A DNA stretch of 22,970 nucleotides, taken from assembly GCA_003022685.1 (NCBI GenBank), contig PXSV01000147.1, positions 1-22,970 on the forward strand, written 5' to 3'. This DNA is from Halobacteriales archaeon SW_9_67_24. Lineage in GTDB: Archaea; Halobacteriota; Halobacteria; Halobacteriales; Halococcaceae. Each line of letters opens with the position of its first letter. The first letter of the stretch is position 1. This document shows, piece by piece, positions 1-6,137 of this stretch. A program made the position numbers and the translations under genes. The notes beneath the pieces were generated by a model that did no database searches, had not been told where the DNA came from, and saw only the letters and a list, made by a program, of their open reading frames with translations.

Positions 1-284
1 AACGCCTCGAACTCCCGACTGATCGACTCGTCCCCGTCGAAAGCACCCGTCGCGGGGACGGAAACCCCGAACTCGGTCCGTCCGCGCGTCCAGCGCTGTA
101 TTTCGAAGGGCTCGATCGAGGGATCGATCCCGGCGCGTTCCAGTCCGGCGGCGACGAGGTCGGCGGCCTCGCGCTCGCCCGGGTGGCCGCCGAGGCGGTC
201 GTCGATCTCACAGAGCCGCGTCAGGAACGTCCAGGGGGAGTCGTCGCGCCACGCGCGACCCAGCGCGCGGTCGGCGTCGTCCAT
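1..284 (-). CDS. M28-family metallopeptidase, N-terminal part (runs off left edge)
   Basis: Open minus-strand frame from an ATG at 284 to the left edge, with no stop; 94 residues are visible. The N-terminus MDDADRALGRAWRDDSPW leads into RLGGHPGEREAADLVAAGL, the usual start of M28 aminopeptidases (Arg-Leu-Gly-Gly-x-Pro-Gly followed by a helix that separates the domains), then a stretch resembling the first beta strands (PFEIQRWTRG). The zinc ligands lie beyond the edge, so activity cannot be judged. No signal peptide is seen, so a cytoplasmic peptidase is likely. A T-rich TATA-like element on the minus strand at 308-316 sits about 28 nt upstream, which fits leaderless initiation at this ATG. 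The ModE-like gene lies upstream on the same strand but ends 76 nt before this start, so the two are probably separate units. Family assignment is from the N-terminus only. Confidence 0.7.
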   Translation of the reverse strand, partial: MDDADRALGRAWRDDSPWTFLTRLCEIDDRLGGHPGEREAADLVAAGLERAGIDPSIEPFEIQRWTRGRTEFGVSVPATGAFDGDESISREFEA

Positions 285-307
285 ACACGCCGTCACGCAC
301 GCGGTGG

Positions 308-316
308 GCAAAAACC
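308..316 (-). promoter_or_regulatory. Putative TATA box of the M28 peptidase gene
   Basis: On the minus strand the sequence reads ggtttttgcc about 28 nt upstream of the ATG at 284, the distance expected for an archaeal TATA box with a leaderless transcript. Spacing and T-richness are seen; the role is inferred. Confidence 0.35.
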
Positions 317-360
317 AGTCGTCGCTGCCATCCTGCTCTCGCCCGGGCGGCACCCGGTCG

Positions 361-1056
361 TCACTCGCTCGCCCCCTCTGCGGCGGTCGCGCGCGTCGCC
401 GTCGCCTTGAACGACGCGACGACGGGATCACCGACCGCGAGGTCGAGCGCCCCGATCGCGTCGTGTGTCACGAGCACGACCAGGGGCTCCGCGGGACCGA
501 CGTCGACGCCGACGCGAACGATCGTCTCGCCGGGAACGAGGTCGACTGCTTCCCCTTGAAACCGATTTCGCGCGCTCATCTCGCCCGTTTTCGGGGGATC
601 GTCGGGGGCGTGGAGCGTGATCGCGTCGGCCCGGAGGGTCACCTCGACGCGCTCCGCGGCCTCGGGGGCGAGCGCGCGCACCGTTCCGGCGGCGGTCTCC
701 ACGGTCGCCATCTCGCCGTCGCGCTCCGTGACCTGTCCATCGAGAACGGTCTCCTCGACGGCTGCGGTGCCAGCGTACGCCGTCCGGAGACGTTCGAAGC
801 GCGCGAGTAGGTCGCGGGCGGCGTCGGTGAGTTCGCTCCCGCCGCCGCCGACCCCGCCACGCTGGCGTTCGACGAGCGGGCCGAACTCCGCCTCCAGGGC
901 CGTGATCCGGGCGTGTGCCCGCGAGAACGACCGGCCGAGCGCGTCGGCGGCGGCGTTAAGCGAACGGTGCTCGTCGACGGCGCGCAACAGTTCCGCGTCC
1001 CGCGCCTCGAACGACATGCCGTCGGCCCGCAAGCGCGCCGCGAATCCCGCGTCCAT
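361..1056 (-). CDS. ModE-like molybdate/tungstate-responsive transcriptional regulator
   Basis: 231-residue protein. Residues about 18-75 form a LysR/ModE-type winged helix (AELLRAVDEHRSLNAAADAL, then SFSRAHARITALEAEFGPLV and a Gly-rich wing). Residues about 104-152 look like a first, divergent TOBE domain, and residues 161-222 are a clear Mop/TOBE domain beginning SARNRFQGEAV, the oxyanion-binding signature. ModE proteins bind molybdate or tungstate through these domains and repress uptake genes. The gene is divergent from the ABC transporter it probably controls, with 57 nt between the proposed starts. The ATG at 1056 was chosen because a longer in-frame N-terminus would run through the promoter region and read as low-complexity sequence, and because a TATA-like element at 1083-1092 is correctly spaced. 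A palindrome at 1064-1080 is a candidate autoregulatory operator. Molybdate versus tungstate cannot be told from the sequence. Confidence 0.88.
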   Translation of the reverse strand: MDAGFAARLRADGMSFEARDAELLRAVDEHRSLNAAADALGRSFSRAHARITALEAEFGPLVERQRGGVGGGGSELTDAARDLLARFERLRTAYAGTAAVEETVLDGQVTERDGEMATVETAAGTVRALAPEAAERVEVTLRADAITLHAPDDPPKTGEMSARNRFQGEAVDLVPGETIVRVGVDVGPAEPLVVLVTHDAIGALDLAVGDPVVASFKATATRATAAEGASE

Positions 1057-1063
1057 ACTCCCC

Positions 1064-1080
1064 GCTCGCCCTCGGCGAGC
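1064..1080. promoter_or_regulatory. Perfect 7-bp inverted repeat, candidate ModE-like operator
   Basis: gctcgcc-ctc-ggcgagc: two perfect 7-bp arms around 3 nt, lying between the shared AT-rich promoter element and the regulator's start codon. Position suggests an operator or an early-transcript hairpin for the ModE-like gene. It is not the known bacterial ModE box, so the assignment is inference from location and symmetry. Confidence 0.4.
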
Positions 1081-1082
1081 AA

Positions 1083-1092
1083 GAGCTTTATG
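1083..1092. promoter_or_regulatory. Shared bidirectional TATA-like element (regulator / solute-binding protein)
   Basis: The only AT-rich patch in the divergent intergenic region reads gagctttatg on the plus strand and cataaagctc on the minus strand. It lies about 27 nt before the GTG at 1114 and about 31 nt before the minus-strand ATG at 1056, so it may serve as TATA box for both genes. This also argues that the ATG at 1090 inside it is not the start of the plus-strand gene. Confidence 0.45.
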
Positions 1093-1113
1093 TCCGGCTC
1101 GAATAACGGTGTT

Positions 1114-2072
1114 GTGTCCACGACGGAACAACGCCTGAGGTCGTGTTCGCGGCGGGCGTTCCTTGGAGGGATTGCAGCGATCGGGCTCGGGGGGGCGGCC
1201 GGTTGCGTGGGAAGCGGCCGCGAGAGCGGCGGTGGCGACGGCAGCGAGGGCGGCTCCGGACCGGTCACGATCCTCGCGGCCGGGAGCCTCCAGAACCCCC
1301 TGGCGAACGGACTCGAACCCGCCCTCGATGTCCCGGTGCGGATCGAATCCCATGGGTCGGCGACCGTCGCGCGCCTGGTCGCCGAGGGAAAGCGCGACCC
1401 GGACATCGTGAGCGTTGCCGATACTGCGTTGTTCGACGACCCGCTCTCGCCGCGGAGCGGTGGTACGAACCGCTCATGAACGGCGACGTCAGACTCGGCC
1501 GGACCGACCCGGACCACGACCCGCTTGGGTATCGGACGCTATTTATGCTCGAACTCGCCTCGCGGTACTACGACGGGGCGTCGAACCTCGGGGAGGAGAT
1601 CCTGAAACGGGACCAGATATACCCCGAGACGGCGCTGATCAGCCAGTTCGAAACCGGTGCGATCGACGCCGCGATCGCCTACCGGAGCATGGCAATCGAG
1701 CGCGACTACGAGTACATCGCCCTGCCCGATCGGATCGACCTCAGCAACCCCTCGCATGAGGAAGCATGGTACTCGACCGTTTCGTACTCGCTGCCGACTG
1801 GTCACGAGATCGAGGGCGGACCAATCAGCTACGGTTCAACGATCCGCAACGCAGGCGATGCCGCGCTGTCGGTCTTCGCCGCACAGAGTACCGGAACGTA
1901 TCTCGACGAACACGGGTTCGTCTCCAGGGGGGAGTTCCCGGCGTACGCGGGAAACGTTCCACAGCGCGTGAAACGGGCGACAGACCGGCCGAGTGAGAGT
2001 CAGTCGCGGCGGAAGGCTCGTTCGGCGGAGTCGTCATCGGCAGTGATCGCCGACAGCGCGGGCCCGATCTGA
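1114..2072 (+). pseudogene. Molybdate/tungstate ABC transporter substrate-binding lipoprotein, frame-disrupted
   Basis: Encodes a Tat-type lipoprotein: SRRAFLGGIAAIGLGGAAGC supplies the twin arginine, hydrophobic stretch and lipobox Cys; a Gly/Ser linker and the domain VTILAAGSLQNPL follow, typical of WtpA/ModA proteins. The first frame runs to VADTALFDDPL. The match resumes in another frame with ERWYEPLMNGDVRLGRTDP and continues through DPLGYRTLFMLELASRYY to the stop at 2072. Relatives as I remember them have roughly 30-40 residues between these blocks (about WY..FATN..V.AY.P), so the break at 1447-1455 looks like an internal deletion plus frameshift. The C-terminus after RVKRATD carries about 28 extra residues. 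One nucleotide separates the stop from the permease ATG. Start GTG 1114 was chosen from the TATA spacing; ATG 1090 is the alternative. Confidence 0.82.
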
Positions 2073-2073
2073 G

Positions 2074-2883
2074 ATGGCGACGCGCTCGGACCGATCACGA
2101 ACGGCGATCGGGGGCTTCGACTGGCTTACGGTGGCGCTGGTGCTCGGCGGCGTGCTGTGTCTCTACTACCTCGCGCCCCTGGTGTCGCTGTTCCTCTCGG
2201 TCCCCTCGACGGCGCTCCTCGACGCACTCGGCGATCCGGCGGTCGTGAGCGCGGCGAGCACTTCACTGGTGTCGGCGTCGGTCAGTACGGCGCTCGCCAC
2301 GGTGTTCGGCCTGCCGCTGGCGTACTGGCTCGCACGGAGCGAGGCGCGCTGGAAGAACGCGGTGCTCGCGATCGTCGTTTTGCCCCTGGTGCTCCCGCCG
2401 ACGGTGAGCGGACTCGTGTTGCTCACCGTGATCGGGCCGAACGCGCCGATCGGTGCGTTCGCCGTCGCCACGGGGATGCCGCTCACGCGGTCGCTCGCCG
2501 GGATCGTGCTCGCGCAGACCTTCGTCGCCTCCCCGTTCGTCGTCGTCACCGGCAAGGCGGCCTTCGAGGGCGTCGATCGGACGCTCGAACACGCCTCGCG
2601 GTCGCTCGGGAAGGGTCGGTGGACGACCGCCCGCCGAGTGACGCTCCCGCTCGCCGCGCCCGGCATCCTCGCCGGTGTGACGCTCGTGTTCGCGCGGGCG
2701 ATGGGCGAGTTCGGCGCGACCGTAATGGTGGCGTACTACCCGCAGACGATGCCGATCGAGGTCTGGGACGCGTTCCTCGAAGGCGGGCTCGATGGGGCCT
2801 ACCCCGTGGCGATCGTCCTCGTCGTCGTCTCGATCGCGGCGCTCGTGGTGCTCAACACCGTCGCGTCGAACCCGTGGGAGTGA
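2074..2883 (+). CDS. Molybdate/tungstate ABC transporter permease (ModB/WtpB family)
   Basis: 269-residue integral membrane protein with about six hydrophobic helices, beginning near residue 16 (LTVALVLGGVLCLYYLAPLV). Residues about 180-215 hold the EAA-type cytoplasmic loop, SRSLGKGRWTTARRVTLPL followed by AAPGILAG, which contacts the ATPase, and then ARAMGEFGATVMVAY, a strong signature of molybdate/tungstate/sulfate permeases. Length is normal for the family and the frame is intact. The ATG lies one nucleotide after the binding-protein stop, and the ATPase ATG one nucleotide after this stop, so the three are surely one operon. If the binding protein is truly broken, this permease would lack its substrate feed. 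Confidence 0.93.
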   Translation: MATRSDRSRTAIGGFDWLTVALVLGGVLCLYYLAPLVSLFLSVPSTALLDALGDPAVVSAASTSLVSASVSTALATVFGLPLAYWLARSEARWKNAVLAIVVLPLVLPPTVSGLVLLTVIGPNAPIGAFAVATGMPLTRSLAGIVLAQTFVASPFVVVTGKAAFEGVDRTLEHASRSLGKGRWTTARRVTLPLAAPGILAGVTLVFARAMGEFGATVMVAYYPQTMPIEVWDAFLEGGLDGAYPVAIVLVVVSIAALVVLNTVASNPWE

Positions 2884-2884
2884 G

Positions 2885-3925
2885 ATGCTCGCGATCAGCG
2901 AGGTGAAAAAGGCCTACGGCGCGTTCGATCTCGGACCGATCGACCTCACGGTCGGCACGGAAGTGCTCTCGGTGCTCGGCCCGTCGGGGTGCGGGAAGAC
3001 GACGCTGCTCTCGGCGATCGCTGGCGTGGTCGATCCCGACGCCGGAACGGTCACGCTGAACGGCACGGACCTCGCGGGTCGATCGCCCGAGGAGCGCGGG
3101 ACGGTACTCGTGTTTCAGGATGGGGCGCTCTTTCCCCACATGACCGCGCGGGAGAACGTGGCGTACGCCGCGGCATCGATAGATCGGGTCGAGGAGCTCG
3201 CCGCCACGCTCGAAGTCGGCGACGTGCTCGATCAACGGGCGGCGACGCTTTCGGGCGGCGAGCGCCAGCGGGTCGCGCTCGCGCGCTCACTCGCGGCCGA
3301 TCCCGACGCACTGCTGCTCGACGAGCCGCTCGCCAACCTCGACGCGCCGATCAAGCGCCGGCTCCGGGACGAGCTCCGGCCCCTCCTCTCGTCGCTCTCG
3401 ATTCCGGTGCTCTACGTCACCCACGACCAGCACGAGGCCACGGCGATCGGCGATCGGCTCGCCGTGATGGCCGACGGCGCGATCCAGCAGTGCAACACGC
3501 CAGGCGAGGTGTTCGCCCACCCCGCGACGCCCTTTGTCGCGTCGTTCACCGGGAGCACCAACCTGTTCCGGGCACGGGTCGCCGGAACGGACGAGAATCC
3601 CACCCTCGAATGGGCCGACCACGAACTCGACGCTCCGGACCACGAATCTGAGGTCGGCGAGACGATCGAGTTCTGTATCCGCCCGGAGTACGTCGTCGTC
3701 GAGAACGGGGCACGGGAACGACCGAACGTTCTCGATGGACGGGTCCGACGAGTGGTGTTCGAGGGCGACGACTACCTCGTCGACGTTGCTCCCGAGAGTA
3801 CCGATGACACGATCCAGGTCACGCTCTCGCCACCCGTCTACGATCGCCTCGAACTCGCCGACGGCGAACGGGTCCGGCTCTCGCTGCCGAGCGACGCGAT
3901 CCACGTCATCGGCGCGGGCGAGTAG
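2885..3925 (+). CDS. Molybdate/tungstate ABC transporter ATP-binding protein with TOBE domain
   Basis: 346-residue ABC ATPase. Visible motifs in order: Walker A GPSGCGKTT (residues 32-40), Q-loop VFQDGALFPHM, signature LSGGERQRVALARSL, Walker B ALLLDEPLANLD, and H-loop VTHDQHEA. After GSTNLFRARV the last 110 or so residues form a TOBE-type regulatory domain (FCIRPEYVVVENG, then LDGRVRRVVFEGDDYLV), as in ModC/WtpC proteins, where it can bind the oxyanion for trans-inhibition. It energises uptake with the adjacent permease. ATG at 2885 directly follows the permease stop; the upstream in-frame sequence is a shadow of the permease. Intact. Confidence 0.94.
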   Translation: MLAISEVKKAYGAFDLGPIDLTVGTEVLSVLGPSGCGKTTLLSAIAGVVDPDAGTVTLNGTDLAGRSPEERGTVLVFQDGALFPHMTARENVAYAAASIDRVEELAATLEVGDVLDQRAATLSGGERQRVALARSLAADPDALLLDEPLANLDAPIKRRLRDELRPLLSSLSIPVLYVTHDQHEATAIGDRLAVMADGAIQQCNTPGEVFAHPATPFVASFTGSTNLFRARVAGTDENPTLEWADHELDAPDHESEVGETIEFCIRPEYVVVENGARERPNVLDGRVRRVVFEGDDYLVDVAPESTDDTIQVTLSPPVYDRLELADGERVRLSLPSDAIHVIGAGE

Positions 3926-4052
3926 TCGCACCCACGACCGCTCCGTTCGGCCGAGCTACAGCGGGTTCGTCGAAACCAGACGGTCGATGGCTGTGCGTCC
4001 GTGTGAATCGTTCGGCGAGTAACCGTTGGGCGGGAGGTGTTTTAGATGGTAA

Positions 4053-4062
4053 GCTACAAAAG
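4053..4062 (+). promoter_or_regulatory. Putative TATA box upstream of the small ORF / GDT1 gene
   Basis: gctacaaaag lies 23-32 nt before the ATG at 4085, placing the transcript start at or next to that ATG and about 128 nt before the GTG of the transporter gene. This makes the small ORF leaderless and the transporter the second cistron. Inferred from spacing. Confidence 0.5.
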
Positions 4063-4084
4063 GTTAGCCCAATCTAATTCGGGT

Positions 4085-4216
4085 ATGTCGAGCAACGGGA
4101 TGGCGGACGGTCCCGGGGCGATCCGTCCTCCCGAACCGATCTGGGGAGCCGAGACGATTCGCGGCCGCCGAGTCGGATCGACCGGGCCGCCGTTGATCGA
4201 GGTGAGCGCGGCGTGA
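4085..4216 (+). CDS. Small leaderless ORF overlapping the GDT1 transporter start
   Basis: 43-residue frame starting MSSNGMADGPGAIRPPEP and ending EVSAA. Its TGA at 4214-4216 overlaps the transporter's GTG at 4213-4215, forming a GTGA overlap. A TATA-like box at 4053-4062 places its ATG at the probable transcription start. I do not recognise the product: Pro/Gly-rich, two tryptophan-free thirds around one Trp, no membrane segment, no Cys pairs. It could be a leader peptide that couples translation of the transporter, or the shortened remnant of a longer gene, given how many deletions this window shows. It might also be non-coding 5' leader. Evidence is positional only. Confidence 0.45.
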   Translation: MSSNGMADGPGAIRPPEPIWGAETIRGRRVGSTGPPLIEVSAA

Positions 4217-4923
4217 CGGGATGGCTGGAGATCGCGGTGATCGCGTTCGTCGCCCAGGTGGCGGTGTTGCCCGGCGAGAAGGTGCAGTACATCATCGCCG
4301 GTCTTTCGACACGGTACCGGCCGTGGCTCGTCGTGAGCGCCGCCGGCCTGGCGTTCGCGGGCTGGACCGCGCTCGAAATCCTCGTGGGACAAACGCTGCA
4401 GACCGCGCTTTCCCCGACGGTGCTCAACGTGCTGACAGGGTCGCTGTTCTTGCTGTTCGCCGTGTTGCTGTATCGGTCGATTCCCGACGCGAACAGTCCG
4501 GAGGGCCTCCCTCGACGGACCGACGGCGGCGTCGCGGGCATCGCGCCGAGCATCGACGCACCGACGGTGTTCGGCCACGACCTCTCGGACTCGTTGGGCG
4601 GGTTCGTCCCGATCTTCCTGCTGATGGCCGCCGGCGAGTTCGGGGACAAGACCCAGCTCGTGACGATCGGTCTCGCCGCCCAGTACGGCGCGACCGCGGC
4701 CATCTGGGTCGGCGAGATGGTTGCGATCATCCCCGTGAGCCTCGCCAACGCCTTCTTCTTCCATCGGTTCGCCCATCGGGTCGACGTCCGAAAGGCCCAC
4801 CTCTTCGGTGTGGCGCTGTTCGCGTTCTTCGCGTTCGATACGTTCCTCGCGGTGTTCACGGGGGTCTCGATCTGGGGGTCGTTCGTCGAAGCCGTTTCGG
4901 AGGCCGTCGGAGCGCTTCTCTGA
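4213..4923 (+). CDS. GDT1/TMEM165-family (UPF0016) cation transporter
   Basis: 236-residue membrane protein with two three-helix halves joined by a hydrophilic linker (about residues 97-125). The second half has the canonical family motif, Ala-Ala-Gly-Glu-Phe-Gly-Asp-Lys-Thr-Gln (AAGEFGDKTQLVTIGLAAQYG region), and the first half a degenerate version, LPGEKVQYIIAGLSTRY. The family (yeast Gdt1, human TMEM165, bacterial MneA) moves Mn2+ and/or Ca2+ across membranes; the substrate here is unknown. GTG at 4213 gives MTGWLEIAVIAFVAQ, directly beginning the first helix. The stop TGA at 4921-4923 is followed at once by an 80-bp structured repeat. Probably co-transcribed with the upstream small ORF. 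Confidence 0.88.
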   Translation: MTGWLEIAVIAFVAQVAVLPGEKVQYIIAGLSTRYRPWLVVSAAGLAFAGWTALEILVGQTLQTALSPTVLNVLTGSLFLLFAVLLYRSIPDANSPEGLPRRTDGGVAGIAPSIDAPTVFGHDLSDSLGGFVPIFLLMAAGEFGDKTQLVTIGLAAQYGATAAIWVGEMVAIIPVSLANAFFFHRFAHRVDVRKAHLFGVALFAFFAFDTFLAVFTGVSIWGSFVEAVSEAVGALL

Positions 4924-5006
4924 TAGGGTCGGTTGGAAGTCCTTCCGGGATCGACCGCACGACGGCGTGCGGTCGCACCGGTAAACGCTCCCAACCGATC
5001 CTATGA
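4921..5006. repeat. 80-bp structured repeat, copy 1, flanked by TGA on both sides
   Basis: Element body 4924-5003. The 5' end tagggtcggttgg and the 3' end ccaaccgatccta are inverted repeats with one mismatch. Inside, gaccgcacg-acgg-cgtgcggtc is a perfect 9-bp hairpin with a 4-nt loop. TGA occurs at 4921-4923 (the transporter stop codon) and again at 5004-5006. Copy 2 is at 11363-11442; the bodies are the same length and differ at about ten positions, all transitions. No coding capacity is evident. It may be a MITE-like element with a 3-bp target duplication, or a repeated 3'-end RNA structure acting as terminator or stabiliser. Confidence 0.85.
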
Positions 5007-5241
5007 TTCGCTCCATCCGCAAGGTCAATTCTGAAACCGAGAGGAGACAGGTGGACGTGGCCTCGATTCACGAGGACGAGCGGTCATAGGCCGTAACACC
5101 GTCGTTGACAACGGACGGTCGTGACTTCCCTTCGCGAACCAACCCGGCGTTTCCAGCGGACCGAGCTCCGATCGTTCTCTGAGCCCCCGAAGGTAGCGTG
5201 CGCGCACCCTGACGCCGATTCTGTCTCAGGAACCCTTTGCT
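5007..5241. other. Intergenic stretch with no supported gene
   Basis: 235 bp between the repeat and the lipoprotein's 3' end. A 28-codon frame opens at 5003 inside the repeat's end (MIRSIRKVNSETERR, stop at 5087-5089) but has nothing to support it. An imperfect hairpin (ccgtcgttg / caacggacgg) sits near 5099-5118. GC falls from left to right towards the lipoprotein gene. Confidence 0.4.
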
Positions 5242-5751
5242 TCAGCTGCGGATACGGAAGTCTGCGGCGAGATAAGAATCGGTTGAGAGTAATACCAACC
5301 GGTACTGACCGGAACTCAGTTCGACTCGTACTTCTTCAGTTTCGCTTTCGAGCGCAGCCTTCGATATTGTGACGTTTTCGGTGGTAGATTCGCCGGCTGG
5401 GAGCGGGGTTGCACAAGAGCCGAAACCCTCTGCTGATGTCCAAACAGCATCCCGCCACTCTCCATCTACGGACTTCTGAATCGTCCACGGATTACCGCAC
5501 CCGAGATAGATCAACGACCTGGTAGTGTTAGTGACCTGGAACTCGATCGTTCCACCTACTGAGACTGCGCTATTACCGAGGCGGAGACGTAGCTGCTCGT
5601 GATTGTAGGTAATAGCCTTGCCCCCGTGGCGCTCAATGAGTGGGACATACTGGTCTCCACCAATCAGTCCACCGACACCTCCACGGACACAACCAGCAGC
5701 AAATGGAGACGTTACCGTAGCCGCAGTTCCGAGAAATCGTCTTCGATCCAT
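5242..5751 (-). CDS. Tat-exported lipoprotein with Ig-like domain, in AT-rich patch
   Basis: About 169 residues. The N-terminus MDRRRFLGTAATVTSPFAAGC is a twin-arginine signal with a lipobox Cys, so the protein is exported folded and lipid-anchored at the cell surface. The mature part has a beta-rich pattern, IEFQVTNTTRSLIYLGCGNPW, then SVDGEWRDAVWTS and a C-terminal RVELSSGQYRLVLLS, resembling small bacterial Ig-like domains of lipoproteins that are otherwise uncharacterised; function unknown. Codon use is visibly AT-richer (ata, att, aat, tta-type codons) than its neighbours, and so is the flanking DNA, suggesting recent transfer. Start at 5751 was chosen because a TATA box at 5772-5780 puts transcription start there; an ATG two codons upstream (5757) is the alternative. 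Monocistronic on the minus strand. Confidence 0.75.
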   Translation of the reverse strand: MDRRRFLGTAATVTSPFAAGCVRGGVGGLIGGDQYVPLIERHGGKAITYNHEQLRLRLGNSAVSVGGTIEFQVTNTTRSLIYLGCGNPWTIQKSVDGEWRDAVWTSAEGFGSCATPLPAGESTTENVTISKAALESETEEVRVELSSGQYRLVLLSTDSYLAADFRIRS

Positions 5752-5771
5752 AATCATACTGTTCTACGCAC

Positions 5772-5780
5772 GATTATATC
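5772..5780 (-). promoter_or_regulatory. TATA box of the Tat lipoprotein gene
   Basis: Minus strand reads gatataatc about 21-29 nt before the ATG at 5751, the strongest TATA match on this side of the window. It supports leaderless transcription from the second of two nearby ATGs. Confidence 0.55.
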
Positions 5781-6103
5781 TCTTGTCCGCATCCCCCGAA
5801 TATCGAACCCAACAATACACAATTCCACCCTGTCGGCAGTCAGTTGATTGCTGATGAAGTTAGAAAGTCGGATCAAGCACTACAAAATTACAAAACTACC
5901 TGGTTTCCCGAAGCCTGTCCTCCGAGAGTCTGTGCTCATCCCGACCCGGGTTCGATATATTCGACTGTGGTTTACTGACGGTTGGCGAACGAGCTCGACC
6001 GGAACACGCCGTCGATCGTCGGACCCCGTACCGTTTTGCTCCGTCGACCCGCTTTTCGTGGGAAGCGTTTCGGCCGTTCTACGCTACCGATTTCCGGTGT
6101 GAG

Positions 6104-6112
6104 AAAACTTAC
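6104..6112 (+). promoter_or_regulatory. Putative TATA box of pepF
   Basis: aaaacttac lies 26-34 nt before the ATG at 6138, consistent with a leaderless transcript. Inferred from spacing and AT content. Confidence 0.45.
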
Positions 6113-6137
6113 TTCGGTTCCCTCACAAGACTTGCGC

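Larger units (their letters stand above)
5758..6137. other. 380-bp AT-richer intergenic region without a gene
   Basis: Holds the lipoprotein promoter at its left end and the pepF promoter at its right end. Between them is an 11-bp perfect inverted repeat, atatcgaaccc (5800-5810) and gggttcgatat (5948-5958), which extends imperfectly by a few bases, and the short AT-rich direct motifs actacaaaa / attacaaaa near 5879-5896. Short open frames exist but none shows haloarchaeal codon bias or a recognisable product. Confidence 0.5.

Noticed and set aside
1090..1113. ATG at 1090 as start of the solute-binding protein.
   Set aside because: It lies in the only TATA-like element of the intergenic region; GTG at 1114 is 27 nt downstream of that element and still includes the whole Tat signal.
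4923..5004. Conserved minus-strand peptide encoded in both 80-bp copies (IGSVGS.YRCD.TPSCG).
   Set aside because: The reading frame is conserved only because the DNA is; the differences fall without codon-position preference and no start codon or ribosome signal is shared.
5003..5089. 28-codon ORF beginning inside the end of repeat copy 1.
   Set aside because: No promoter spacing, no recognisable product, and it starts in a repeat whose other copy does not continue it.
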